A program made the translations under genes and the position numbers. DNA of 64,000 bases from Seison nebaliae. Its lineage: Eukaryota > Rotifera > Pararotatoria > Seisonacea > Seisonidae. The stretch lies in NCBI GenBank assembly GCA_023231475.1, contig JALJEE010003057.1:62001-126000 (forward strand), read 5' to 3'. The notes beneath the pieces were generated by a model. That model searched no databases. It saw only the letters and a list, made by a program, of their open reading frames with translations, and was not told the origin of the DNA. Positions 26,201-39,252 of the stretch are shown here, piece by piece (positions within the stretch are counted from its first letter, which is position 1; the number at the start of each line of letters is the position of its first letter).

Positions 26201-29200
26201 AATTGGGAAGGATGAGAGAAGTTGTCTAGAGGAATGTCGACGAATAACTTGCCTGACATTGTGTTTGGTTTGCGTCTCATGAAATTTGCTACATCGATCG
26301 TTACAGTGCGTACGTAAATATGTGGATGATGGTATTAGAGGGGAGGATAAACCATCAGGAAAACGATAAGCAGGAGATTATCGGAAGAATTAATAGTATA
26401 ATATGACAACTGATTATATGTAATAATAACATTGTCATTTCATTAGAGATATGTATTATCCATATTTATTTCTATATTCAGAGATTGGGAAGAAAATTGT
26501 TCTCGGAAAAAAACTTTCTTCATCTTCATATACTTACGTATAATGATGCATAACATCACATAATGTTTTATGGGAAGCATGCACAAATATATTTATTTAA
26601 CAATCTACATGGGTGCACACTTCGTCCCCCCTCCTCCCAAATACAATGCATTAATGTCACTAATAGACAGATGTCAATGTGTATACTTCCCATTATTGTT
26701 CTCCCCCCTTCTCAACCCTAAATAAAATCGTAAGAGAAATGAAGAAATTATTCTTTTATAAATGTTAGTTACGTATAATGTTACAGTTGGCAATAGGCCA
26801 CCCGCGTACACATGTAGTGCTTGGAAGGATATGTTAATGTGCACATACACCATCGATTCACATCCAGCATTCGTCAAATGCGATTCACCTACTTTTATTT
26901 GTCATCATTGCTATTCTACTCGTCTTCATTCGTTCATTGTTCGTTTGCTCATTGAAAATAACGATCATTATTCCCACCATATACGTAACGTATACATGTG
27001 ATGTCGGTGCATATTCATTACAGCAGATATTTTATTAAAACTGTATGGATGTGAGAAATGATATTGATAAGGACCATAAATATCGGGCAGGAAAAATTTT
27101 TTATTGTACGATTGTTTGAATGATCATAACATTTATTGGACGGGGAAGAGATATTGCTGGTAGTGTCGAAGAGGCAGGACCGTACAATGGAAATTTTGAC
27201 GAGCACCTTCCAACATTGAGAGAGAGAGAGAGAGAAAGAGAGAAGAAAGGCGATAGTATCAGATAGAGAAGAAGTGTTAAAGAAGGTCGATGAAATTCAG
27301 ATGGAAATATGTTCAACATCGAGTAAGATGACTGAATTGACGGGAGGAGAATGTGAGAATGAATGAAGTAAAAATGAAATTAATAAAATTTCATATTTTA
27401 CCTAAAAATTTCCCATTATTCTTCTCGAGAACTACGATCTTTATATACTACGAGAACTATACGTCAAATACATCTTTGACTTCGCTCCATTACGTAAGAT
27501 GTGAAAAGAATTATATTAAGTTCTCAAATTTTTTTAGCAATTTTCGCTTCATTTTATTGTTTAAAACAATCTGGAGGAGAATAGTTTATTAATTTCGATT
27601 TATTTCCGCCGTCCGCATTCCTTTTTATAATTCTCCTTTTCTTCCACTTTCATTCATTATTCTTCTCGTGCTACTTTTTTGGGATTGTTCAATTTGACTT
27701 ATTCTTATGCATAATTGCATTGTTTGCCTTAATGGAAGGGAAGAAAATAATTTTTCTTGGAAATTTAATTTGACTATTTTACAACTTGACTCATCGTCAT
27801 AAATATGTTCCTTTTTCTCCAATTATGCCGTCTAACAACTCGTTTCCTTGCTCAATTATTCCTTTGTTGAAGATTCGATTAAGATACTAATTACATATGG
27901 ATGAGATAAGTTTGTGTAAAAAGTTTCTTATTTTACATTTTACAAATACAGTCTCTCAACTAAGTAGTCGTGTATGTAAAGATTCGATTCCTAGGTCTGA
28001 TCGAAACTTAATCAATCCAGTTTTCAATATACAACTATATTAATATTTACATGGAAATAATTTCTTTCAATATTGACGATAATAGTAATAATAATGGGAG
28101 GAGAATATTATTAAATATTCATTCGATAAAGTACGAGTGCAAATAACAATGACTAATGCAACTTTATTTCTCCACCACTTCGTCCTCCTTCTCCTAATCT
28201 TTTCTTCAAGAAGTTTTATCTTTCCTAATTCTTGTATCTTCTCCTACAGATTAACTAATTATTATTGTCTCGTCAACTTTATTATATTCAGTTATTATTG
28301 ATTGAGAGGTAAACCTTACTCTCCTCCTAACTCTATTACGAGACAGAATCATCCATTCTCCTCTTCGATTTGGAAGGTTTTGATAAGATAATTTGGAATA
28401 TTAATTCAGAGTATTCCAACTTTCGGAGAAGATTGATGCACATGTTTCCCATTCAAACAAATAAAGGAAGATGAACGTCATATGCATAAGTATAAGTGCT
28501 TGACCTTCCTTATCCACTCGTTCATCCATCTATTATACGTATGTAACATAAAGTTTTTATCGTCGTACGTCGATATAAAAGAGTCGTGACAGATTATGGA
28601 GACAATCAAAATTTCTAAAAAGGAGAGTTCCCATCCGTATACTCTCATTTTCTTCATCGTCCTTAAAGCGCAATTAATATTTAGAGTTTTTCTTTATTAC
28701 TCTCCCGTATTTCCTGGTAAATGGGAAAAACCGGATAAAACAAAATCTACACATATTAACCTAATCCCACTATTTTTACTACGCTTTTCATGTTTTATAG
28801 TATATACAAAGTATTTAAATATTTTGATAATGTTAGGTCAAGGTTTTTAAATGATCAACAAAAAAAAATTTTCAAAAATTTTTAAAATGAAGTACTAATT
28901 TTTGAATTTAAATCAATTTTTTAAGTCTTATAGTATTTCTGTAATATTATAATCATTTCCATTACAATGGCAAAATCGAGAGTAAATGATTGCTGAAATT
29001 TGGTTGAAGAAGTTTCAGAGATGTAGTTGAATTGAAATGGAGATATCCTGTCAAAATATTCAACAATTCCATATTCTATTGTTACTCATTATTTGTTAGT
29101 AATATTATTCGTTTCACATTTACGTATTTCATCTTTTTACTCAATCACTTACTTTCATCTACTTCTTTTCTGACCTTTACAATCCTTTCTACTACTGGAA

Positions 29201-31478
29201 CGGAAACCGAGTATGGACTCATTCGTTGTAGTTGTTGCCTTTTCCAATTCTGAGAAGAAAGTTCATTTTATTTTGTTGATCGTTCCAACTAATGTTCCTT
29301 TTGTCATTTAATTGATTAATTATTATCAAATATTTAAAGACTACTACTACTATTCGAGAAGAAAGTCTTATTAAAAAGAACTTCGGTACTTTTCTAGAAT
29401 TGGTCTTGAGTTTTTTCGGCAGAAATATTTTCGGAGGAAATATATGGAGGAATTGTTTCACTTTTGGTAGTTGAATGATTAAATTGAAAAGTAGAACTCG
29501 GAGAATAATAGATAGCGATGAATAACCAATAATCTAAAAGGAAACTAATTATAATAATTAACGTATATGCAAATAATTTTGACCTTTACATCTGTTTTTT
29601 TCTGTCCATACTATTTACTCTAAATTTCTTTTGCCTTACAAATTTGGATATCTTGCATTTCCTTATATTTAATTTCATATATGTCAATGCACAATTCCTT
29701 CTAATTAATATGTTATGTCTTCCATCCCTACGTTGATAGATGGACATTTATTTCTAGAAACGTATGTATCGCATTTGTACATAGAAATAGTGCACGTATA
29801 ATGCACAATAAAATCCTTCCTATATATTTAGGAGAATTTATTGACAAATACTCGTAATCGAGGCTGAAAATCTCATGTATATGTGTCAAATTTCTCAATT
29901 AACCTAATAGAATTGTCCAATACCTTTCATTCGGTCATATGTATGAGAATATTCGGAAATAACTTTATTCTTTCCAACTCCCTTCTATTATCGCGAAAAT
30001 ATATTAATTGAGATGTTTCATGTGCAAATAATAAATATCCTTATTCAAATTATCAATAATGACATTTATTTAACTGAAATTTCACTATAAATTAACGGAT
30101 ATGTTATAGGAATTATTATCATCTCTATATGTGCAATTATAATAGAGCGTGCAAATATAAAGTAGTAGTAAATAAGTAAGGACATAAAATTATTTGGGTA
30201 TATTACAGGAAACAAAGGACCATATTGGGAAAAAATTGGGATGAACATAGAAAGAAAAGTATTATGATGTATATATATATATATGAATTCGTCGAATCAG
30301 TTGCTATGAATGAAAAGAATATTAAGAATTAAATAGTAAATTGGATAGGAACAGTCAGAAAGATTCATTAATATTTAACTTTATTCTATCAATAAAGTTT
30401 TCGAATATTGACAGAGATTAATTCAATGCTTATCATGACCATTGTTCTAATGAAGGAAATATATGATATTGATCAGACACAAGCAATACCAGGGAAAATG
30501 AGATTAATGAAATTCAAAATTTATGTTCTAACCAATTTCACTCGTATTATTTCTCCCACTTCTCATTTTCTCACCTTGATGTTCCTTTTGAAAATCGTCT
30601 TTCTTTTCCTCATTTCGTCCATTTGTCTCTGACAGATATCTCGTTAATTTCTAACATCGATCGATCTGTCGAATGGGAATCATGCTATGAAAATTTGTTT
30701 ACACTTTTATTATTATGCCATAACATATCGTGTGTCGATATCGATGGCAGTGCAATGGTAGCAAAATTCATAAATATTATTATTGTTCATATAAATATGT
30801 CTTGTTTTTCAGACTATATAATATTGGATGAATGAATTGATTACTTTGAACTAAAAAAAGAAGAAGTTTAGAATTTTTCGGTTTGTTTGAAATTTGGAAT
30901 GAACCTCGATTTCCTACCAATAATTCATTGACAATGTTTTTCAATATAATTATTATAATTCCGAGTATTATGTCAACTCAATTTCATGTCAATACGAATG
31001 TAGGATGTAAAAAGAGTATAATAATTATGTTCGTCATTCCGATTTATTGTTCGATGGAGACTTGTCTCTCAGAATGGATAGTGAACAATTTGAAGTAGTT
31101 TGAATTAATGGACGACTTGTCTATGATATGAGATAAATATGAATGAATTATCCTTTTATTCATTATTATACGACAAGTGACATTCATTACGAGAATGGTA
31201 ATTAGCTTTTGTTGTTTAACCGACAACGATGATTTGAAAGATTATTCTCATTTTGATGCTAATAAAATATGTTAATATTAAACTACTAGAAAGAATTGTC
31301 TTCCCAATCAGCATTCTCTAACCAAAGACGAATTGCTTATTCTCCATTTGTTTCGTTGAAGTAACAAAGTGGGATTGTGATTGTCGATGAATTAATCACC
31401 ATCATCATCATTTTATCATTATCATCGATCGTAGAATTAATGAATAAATTTTATTCTTTTATATGATCAGATGACGAA
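23280..31478. other. 8.2-kb region without recognisable genes
   Basis: Only short open frames occur (96 residues or fewer for the most protein-like), none with recognisable motifs or the CGA/TCG-rich codon use of neighbouring genes. A 96-codon frame at 24227-24517 has two hydrophobic stretches but no support. A short ATG frame at 24717 with a secretion-like start is followed by a plausible GT-AG intron, but its continuation is not convincing. The EF-hand gene may have a 5' exon here, because an acceptor-like TATGATCAG lies just upstream of its ATG. Regulatory DNA, a non-coding transcript or long UTR/intron sequence is likely. Confidence 0.5.
27217..27246. repeat. (GA)n microsatellite
   Basis: A run of GA units with one interruption lies in the gene-poor region. 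Confidence 0.85.
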
Positions 31479-34400
31479 ATGTCGGTATCGAATATCGTGA
31501 AGCATTGCCTGGAAGGCATCCGCATAGGCGATGGCTTCTATGAGGATTCATCGAAAATTCATCATTTCTACTTGTCTGATGCTGTTGTGAGTGACACAGA
31601 GAACGATATTAAGACTCGAAAGGCTTCCAATACATCACGTGCTACTATCGGATTGATTGAAGCAGAAAAACTGATTGTCGATGCCTCTGTCACGTCACAT
31701 AGAAAGCATCGATGTAGGAAGATGAGTATTGGACATGTTGATAAAGATGGAACGCCCAGTGTCTCACAAACGGCACAATGGGCTTTCGGTGAGAAGAGAA
31801 ATAACCGAATATCAGTTCAACGACCAACACAAAAATATAATTTATATTATGAATTACCGACACAAAAACGTAATGATCACACATCTCGATCTATAACGAA
31901 TGTCAACGAAACTAATAATAATAATAACAACAACAACAACAACAACATCAACGACAATAAAAATAATAATAATAATAAAACATCAAGAAAATCTTCGATT
32001 TCAAAAACGATCGTAAATAAAGTAGTGAAGAATAAGAAACAATCAATTTACAATAGCACAACATCAATTATTTCACTATTTCGTACCAAGAAGAATGGAT
32101 CACCACCGAAAGATAAGACGCAAAGCAAAGTTGATAAATCGAACGAAGTATTGGACAAAATAGTGACATCGTCAATAACCAATTGTGTCGATACAGTTAC
32201 AACGATGAATACACCATTAATGAGCACGTCATCAACAACAACTACTACCACTCCTGCAATGTCGTTGCCGATTCAACGGAAATGTTATGACGATCCATAT
32301 AATTTATATCATCAACAACGTCTAACTACGAATTGTTCGGAGGCATCAGATTTAATATCAACTCAAAATGATGGAATCATACAAAAGAAATCGAAAGAAA
32401 TCGAATTTCTCAACAATAATATCAACAACAACAATAATAATAAGGTAAGCATTAATTTAAATGAGAATAATTTGAAGAAGGAATGTGTTGATGAAAATAA
32501 AAACATATTCGATGAGAGTAATGTGCTGGACGATGAGCCATTAGAAAATGAAGTTGACCCATGGACTATGCCAGCAATGTCGGAGAATGAGAAGTTGGAG
32601 AATGATGAATCAAAAAATCAAACGGTAGCATCTGCTAGTAATTTGATGGAGAATCCGAATAAAGATAGACAAATGTCATATTTATCTGTTGAACAAAAGC
32701 AATCGGCTGCAGCTGTAACTACAGCTACTGCATCATCATTATCAACAACAACAACAACAACGACCAATTCTATAAGTATACCGTTCAGTACAAATGCCAA
32801 CATTTCTCTCAGGTCGGTTCAATCGAATAATGAAAATGAAATTTATACAGAAGATAAATTGGTGACGAAACAACCATCTTGGCAATCGACAAGAACTGCG
32901 TTTGATCCCCCACAATCTATGCCATTGAAGAAGAAACTTCAGCCGTCGAATACGATTTTGAGGAGTGAATCATCCGAATCCTTCTCCGATTCGGGATCAT
33001 ACGCTGCATTTGCAGAACTCGATTTAGATGGTGACGGTGCAATTACCGTTTCCGAATTGGGAAAAGTAATGAGAAGTTTAGGAATGCGACCATCTGACGT
33101 CGAATTGAGAACGATGATAAATTCAGCTGATCAGGACGGAAATGGAACGATAGAATTTGATGAATTTCGAGCATTATTTAGAAAGACATCACATCCCGCT
33201 CCAACTACAACAAAACCACTTCGAGCGGCAAATGATTGGATCATCCATAAATTCCATGACATTCGTCGCAGACATCATCGTCTGATGAGTAACAAGAGGA
33301 AGAGAGCGTCATCCATTGCTAATCATTTCCGTTCAGCAATACGTCCGAGTAAGAAAGATATAAAGAAGGAAGATGAGAAAATGAAAAATAATTATTTATT
33401 CGATACTTTCAAAGCGTTCGATCGTGATGGAAATGGTTTGATTAGTATCGAAGAGATTAGTGCCGTTATGAAATATTTGGGTTCTTTTTTTTTCATTTCA
33501 AATAAAATATTTTTTATTTTCTTTATTCTCTTCATTTAAAGGTGAAGATTTGACTGATGCAGATTTGCGTGAAATGATGATGGAAGCTGATCGTGATGGT
33601 GACGGCTATATTAGTTTCGAAGGTTCCATTTTCCTCAACTATTTATTTAAATTAATTTATTCTTCTTTAAAGATTTTAATTCGTTAACACAAGATTTGGA
33701 TGATATACGAAAGAAGATGGACAAACAGAAAAAGAAACAATTACAAATGAATAAAGGAAAAGGAAAAATATTGGAAACTGGAGAAGAATTGAACGAAGAG
33801 ATATTCACCAATACAATGGGACGAACGAGTAAGAAACCGAGTACTTCCCAAATCGATCGAATGTTAATTTATAACGAATCGATGAATCAAAAGAGTGATC
33901 AACCATCAAGTAATAGTGAAGGTGAGAATAATGTCATTATCATAGATATGGAAAGAAATCATGAACAATCTGATTATTTCAAAACGATTCATCGATTGAA
34001 AAAGTCTATTAATCCGGTCACACCATTAGAAAATGAAAAACGAACAGAAATCAATGCTTTGAAACAAATTAAAACGACACCTCAAACACAAACGAAAACG
34101 AATATCATACAACCAAATCACACGTCAATTTATCAGAAGAAGAATGAATCGGATAATTCCGATCCAACCAATTTGGATCAATACGCTCGTCTACGTAACA
34201 TCCGACGTCAATATCAGCCATATACTTCAGACAAATCGAATAATGAATTAGAATTGAACTCAAATTCAACTGTATCAACTCGCGGTGAGCAAGATTATCT
34301 CTTAAATTTTCATGATGCAAAAAAAGTTTCTGTAATTGATGAAACACAATTGAAACAAGAACCGAATGGAATTCTAATAGAAGAGAAGATGAATGAATTG

Positions 34401-34715
34401 AATTTGAATGAGAAGAAGAATTTGGATAATCATAATAATTTTCATGAATTAGATAAGAAAATTGATGAGAATTGGATTGAAGATAAGAATCGACTTGTCA
34501 ATAATTATCGGAAGAATATTCCCGACGAATTAGTGGGAAAGAATGGAGTGGAAGAATTAATGGGAAAGAATACGATAGATGAAATGTTGGTGAATGAAAA
34601 TGATGAAATTTCACAACCTTTCATTCCCAATCATGTTCAATCGATACCGTTTGCTGATATCTCTTCATATAGTCTCGCACCCTATGCAATGCAATCAAAG
34701 TCGATGAATAAATGA
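31479..34715 (+). CDS. Calmodulin-like four-EF-hand protein with long disordered N- and C-terminal extensions
   Basis: Three exons (31479-33480, 33542-33622, 33673-34715) give 1,041 residues. Four canonical calcium loops are present: [36 protein letters not shown] and [12 protein letters not shown]. The flanking helices match calmodulin ([22 protein letters not shown]). Two features are unusual. The linker between the second and third EF-hands is about 70 residues longer than in calmodulin and very basic ([14 protein letters not shown]). The pair is also embedded between about 510 residues of Asn/Ser/Thr-rich sequence and about 340 residues of charged sequence. The fourth loop ends in Asp rather than Glu, which usually weakens calcium preference. 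It is a likely calcium sensor or scaffold; partners are unknown. A spliced 5' exon is possible. Confidence 0.85.
31911..31979 (+). repeat. AAT/AAC runs (poly-Asn)
   Basis: Mixed AAC/AAT codons encode two Asn runs separated by an Ile-Asn-Asp-Asn-Lys spacer in the disordered N-terminal part of the EF-hand protein. Confidence 0.85.
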
Positions 34716-35093
34716 TGAAACCATCATCTCTTCCATCAACCTCCAATTGCTTCTTCATCTACATATAAATTCATTATTTTTCTATTGTATATTCTTAAGC
34801 AAATATTCAAATTATATCCATCATTCAAATGTTATTACGATTCTATATTTTAGATAAATAATAATAGTTTAACATTCAACTCTTCGTAAAAAAAAATCTT
34901 TTTTTATTTCCTTTTCCTTTCTTATAAAAATTTCACAAACAATTCGTCTCATCTTCTTCATTTCCATCATTTCTTCTATTGTAATCATTCTCCAGTAACA
35001 CAATCACAACGTCATTTCTCCCAAATCATTTTATTCACAAAAATTTAAACGAAAAATAAACATGATTTAACTAAAAACAAAAATGAAATAAAT
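34716..35093. other. Convergent 3' flanks of EF-hand and phosphatidylserine synthase genes
   Basis: About 380 bp separates two stop codons on opposite strands. It holds 3' UTR sequence for both genes and an AATAAA on the minus strand; no other feature is seen. Confidence 0.65.
35030..35035 (-). terminator. Poly(A) signal AATAAA for phosphatidylserine synthase gene
   Basis: A minus-strand AATAAA (TTTATT on the plus strand) lies about 60 bp beyond the stop codon, a normal position for cleavage and polyadenylation. Confidence 0.45.
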
Positions 35094-36743
35094 TTACTCA
35101 CCTTTCACTTTATTAGACGTAGATATGAAAAATGGTCTTATGAAAAAATTGTAGATGGTATAAAAAGCGATAAGTGAAATGAAAACTATCCAGAACTTTA
35201 AAATATTATCTGGTAACGGTTTTAAAATAGTTTGTTTGTCGAATTTAACGACGATTAATATTTCGGTAACAATAATCACAGCCATGATCCATGCTTGACT
35301 TCCAAATTTCTTACATTTGTCATTATCTAAATATTCATAAACTTCTCTCATGGAAACTCCGCCGGCCAATAACAAGAATATTAAACGAGCACCACATAAG
35401 TTATGAGGTGGGGGAACCCAAAGAATGAATTTCAAATAGAAAGTTCCCAATTCAGCCAACAGGAACATCGAGATAACGAATAACATGGCCAACCATCGTT
35501 TGACGGAAGAGAATGGACGCCAAGCGAATTTCTGCCAACTTCTTGGAGCGAATTGTGTCGCCATTCTCCCTAATTTATCTTTATATGAATCGATAGCCCA
35601 CAAATTTCTCCAATCATATTTCTTCATTTCAAAATAAAGACATGTTTTCATTCCCAAATATATACCGAGATTGTTACAAATGAGAACATCAAGAAAAACA
35701 TGATCCCACCAACATTCACTAAAATTGGGTAACTGATGTTCCAGAGTGTATTCCATCACTTCGAACATAATACTTAGAACCCAACATAACCAATAATCTC
35801 GAAGGATTAAAGTTTTCAGCCACCACCCAAAAAAATGTACTGGAACAAATTCATCAACTTTATCCTGTTGAAAACAGAAAAAAATTAAAGAAATTTTAAA
35901 AGCATTTCAATAAAAACTATCAAATTTGAATTATGTTAAAGAAATTGGTGAAATTGACAAATTAACTAATGAATAAAATATTGATGAAAATTTGAAAATG
36001 AAAAAAATTAAGATAAATTTAAAATGAAAAAATTATGAATAAAATTAACTATAAAATTATGGAAAGGATTAGCCGTATTGTTTGGATCATAAAACATACA
36101 ATTTCCACCATAATCTCTTTCTTCTAATGGAACTCCCAATTTAGGATCGATATGTTTTAGCAGTTTTCTGGCATCATTTACATTCTTTTCATGGAAATTA
36201 AATTAGAATTAAAAGCAAATTGAAAAATTGGGAACTTGAAAGATAAGATATACCAGAATCATTTCATATAATAGAGAAATTGTTAGAACTGTTTTCCAAA
36301 CAACTAATTAATGGAATTGAAGTGAATAGGAATCAGAGAAAATGGGTACCTGGATGTGGACGAACGAACAATCCATCAGGAGTTTGTGTAATACCAAAAA
36401 TTAATAAGAGAATTCCACATGCGATAATACCTCTTCGACAATTGTTGGTGGAATCGGTAGATGTCGGTTCGATTAACGCCACATAGAACAAGACGGAAAT
36501 TAATAGAATGAGAACGGTTATTCGGTGGGCTCTCCAAAAAAATGTATTAGGTGCACGATTATCATTTTCAGTATTCGTTCGAATGGAACGATTGGAATTA
36601 GTCTCGTTATCGGAATTAACTAAGGAAGTCGTTCTATTTTCAGATATATCTTCCACTTTATTATTTTCCGTTTCATCTTCCGATTCTACCCTACTATTAT
36701 CGCCGTCTGAATAACATCTTATTCGCTTACCGATATAATTCAT
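35094..36743 (-). CDS. Phosphatidylserine synthase (base-exchange type, PSS1/PSS2 family)
   Basis: Four exons on the minus strand (36743-36350, 36303-36236, 36184-36050, 35864-35094) splice to 455 residues. Family landmarks are [91 protein letters not shown] and [10 protein letters not shown]. About nine or ten membrane helices are expected, in the endoplasmic reticulum. The enzyme swaps the head group of phosphatidylethanolamine or phosphatidylcholine for serine. The exon 4 stop overlaps a strong donor (GGTGAGT), so an alternative C-terminus is possible, but the nearest acceptor would leave a 32-bp intron. The N-terminal ~45 residues are acidic and poorly conserved. Confidence 0.93.
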
Positions 36744-37140
36744 CGCAAATATGAAAAGAAAAGCTAACTTTATAATTTTTATGGATCGATAATATTTTGA
36801 CTTCTTCTTATCATTTCCAATAGTTCGGTGTCAGAAAAAATAAACCGTTTTTAATTGTTCGCTTTTAAAACAATGAAATAATATAACAATTATCCTATCT
36901 TTTAATTAGATGTAATCAAATTAGTTAAAAGAAGTTTATTCGTTTATTTAAAATAACTTTGTATTCTTTATATTTCAATATTCTGATGAGAGAAAGAATA
37001 AAATAAAATATCATCGTTATCGGCATATCAGATAAAGAAATTAACAATTTGAAAAAGAAGAATTTGAAAGAAATTCTATAACCTCACTTGGGAATTGTAG
37101 GGAATGACAACAAGTAATTCAGACATAGAGAATGAATCCC
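36744..37140. other. Upstream region of phosphatidylserine synthase gene
   Basis: AT-rich sequence between the minus-strand start codon and the foldback element. It is likely promoter; no specific motif could be supported. Confidence 0.5.
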
Positions 37141-37390
37141 GATGTTTTCGCCACCCTAATAATTGACAGTTCACCACCCTACTTATGTATTTTTGCTGTT
37201 TTCGCCACTCTTTTATACAAATATATATGTATTTTTGACGTTTTACGCCACCTTTATATACAAATCAGAACTGTATTTTCCAGGTGACATCAGAGAATAC
37301 CAAAATACATAAGTAAGGTGGCGAACTGTCCATTATTAGGGTGGCGAACTGTCCGAATGAGAGTGGAAATAAAAGGTTGGCGAAAACACC
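37141..37390. mobile_element. Foldback / MITE-like element with nested inverted repeats
   Basis: A 47-bp arm at 37147-37193 is the reverse complement of 37301-37347 with three mismatches. The arms share the core TTCGCCACCCTAATAAT. An outer motif, GTTTTCGCCA, occurs at 37144-37153 and inverted at 37377-37386. Between the arms, two ~40-bp direct copies of TATGTATTTTTG…GTTTT…CGCCAC…ACAAAT occupy 37184-37226 and 37227-37266. No open reading frame of note is present. The design resembles a non-autonomous foldback DNA transposon; I could not identify a target-site duplication with certainty. Confidence 0.6.
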
Positions 37391-37732
37391 GTGTACCTAG
37401 AGAATTACATATTTTACTAGTTTATATTACCATAATACTCAGGAGAAAACCTCATATTCGAAAATTCGTCAAAAATTATCCGAACCATTTCTTGTATTGC
37501 TGTTATCTAACAAGTAAGGAGAAACAAATTGATCATCAAAGTCATGGACATAATATGGACGAATTTGGATCAAATTTGGTAGCAACATGGTTTTTTCGAA
37601 TAAACTCATTTAGTTCAATTTTCTATTTCTTCTCAATAATATTGTTCAATAAAAAAGACAATTGCGTTGAAAAAAAAGTCAAAAAAATCGAAAAATATTT
37701 TTCATTTCAATTTGCTTAAACTATTCGATCCA

Positions 37733-38295
37733 ATGAATCCACATCGTTACACTTATTCACGTCAATTATCGGACGTTATTCAAGAAATGGAGACAAAGTT
37801 CCATTTTGTAGAGAGATGGATGAACAAATTCCATTACATACCCATTCATTTGAAAGACGGAATAATCCGTTTGTATGAAGAATTGAACTTGTACCATTAT
37901 GCAAGTACACAAGAATTTGACGAGCTTCTGAATTCGGTAAAGAATTATGAATTTTTCACAGGTTCTTTCCCTTTAGGTTCATCTCTCTGAAATTAATTGT
38001 ATTTTAAGAAAAAGCGAATGAGAAATGTATCGACACCTATTGTAATAGAAAAGTAGCATGTCCATCGATTTCTGAGATCTCTGATGAAGAGAAGTTTCAG
38101 CAAATGAACAATAAATCAGGATTTGAATCTGTTGCAGAGGATATATCGTATAATCCTGAGAAAAATTCGCCAGTGGAATCTCGAGATAAAAGAAAAAACA
38201 CACCTTCAGAGGCTATATTAGAAATATCCAGAGAACAAACATACATCTTTGTTCGATATGGGCATTTAACAATCGAATATTTGAATAAGAACTGA
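37733..38295 (+). CDS. Hypothetical protein, two exons
   Basis: Exons 37733-37961 and 38009-38295 join across a 47-bp GT-AG intron in matching phase (1) to give 171 residues. The first half looks like a compact helical unit (QLSDVIQEMETKFHFVERW, LKDGIIRLYEEL). Then come a few cysteines (CIDTYC, ACPS) and a polar tail. I recognise no family, signal peptide or membrane segment. Its only neighbours are the foldback element upstream and the GH31 array downstream. Supporting it as a gene: matched splice phase, typical intron size and coding composition. Against: short length and no recognised homology. Confidence 0.45.
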
Positions 38296-39252
38296 TATAG
38301 ATTCCAACTTATATCTTTTATATATAAATTTATTTGTAAAGTTATTTTTATTCGGTAAATTTTAAAACTATATTTAATTATTCTTCTAAAGTTTTCTTCA
38401 TCTTTTAGATTTCTTTTTAAAGATACAGTTAATTAAAATCAAATACTATCAAAATGAGAAAATGAATATTAAAAACTACTCAAAAATCATAAAAAACAAT
38501 ATCCACCGAATAATTTTAAACATTGTAAAAAATTTTAATTTGAAAAATAAAAATAAATTTCATATTTCACTTATTACTCTTTCGCAATAAATATTTCGAT
38601 TAATGAAAAATTAATAAGTTTCACATTGGTCGGGAATTCATCTTCATTTCAACAGTAGATGAACATTATGTAGGAAAATGCTCGAAATTCTGAATGACTG
38701 CAGTCATTTCACTCTAAATACATCAGCAATTCCTCAACAACTAACAAGTGGGTTTGACAAAAGCGGCAGTAAAACTTCTTCGAAATCTAATTCTAAAGCA
38801 GTTAAAATTACTCCAAAATCCCATTCAAAGCAAAGGATAAAAAGTTCAAGTAACCTAATTAGACTAAAATTATGATCTATTTCATAAAAGCCTAAAAGTG
38901 TTCGTATTTGTTCTAAAACTAGATCTATTTTGGAGAATTCAGGATTAGGGCCCAGTGGAACGTATGTATAATACATAAACAATTTAATATATAGTGAATG
39001 CGTATAGTGATTATCTTTTATAATTATCTTGAACAAAGAATAAAATCCGAAATTTTGGTTTTTAATTTAAATAATAATCAAAATATATAATCAATATATA
39101 ATAAAATGATGAATAATTTTTATAATTAAAAAAAAGTCATTAAAAAATGTTCAAATTAAATCATGATGAGACACATATGACCATTTTATGTACACATCAG
39201 CCGGCTCTAATACTGTATGACCAAGCTCTTTCCACGTCTAAAGTAATGGAAA
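38296..39252. other. Flank between hypothetical gene and GH31-like gene
   Basis: AT-rich sequence downstream (on the minus strand) of the GH31-like gene. It contains a probable decayed GH31 fragment; otherwise no supported gene. Confidence 0.5.
38870..38978 (-). pseudogene. Possible remnant of a third GH31-like module
   Basis: A minus-strand open stretch reads YVPLGPNPE…IDLVLEQIRTLLG. This parallels the module 1 phrase IFTGPTPELVLEQYYRVIG with a short insertion. The flanking sequence does not continue as GH31, so it looks like a decayed piece of the array rather than a usable exon. The match is short and could be coincidental. Confidence 0.3.

Noticed and set aside
27961-28010. B-box-like GATTCGATTCC suggesting a tRNA gene
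   Set aside because: No A box or acceptor stem at the right distance, and no cloverleaf.
35062-35098. Additional 3' exon of phosphatidylserine synthase through the GGTGAGT donor
   Set aside because: The nearest acceptor leaves a 32-bp intron and a short non-conserved tail; the direct stop is simpler.
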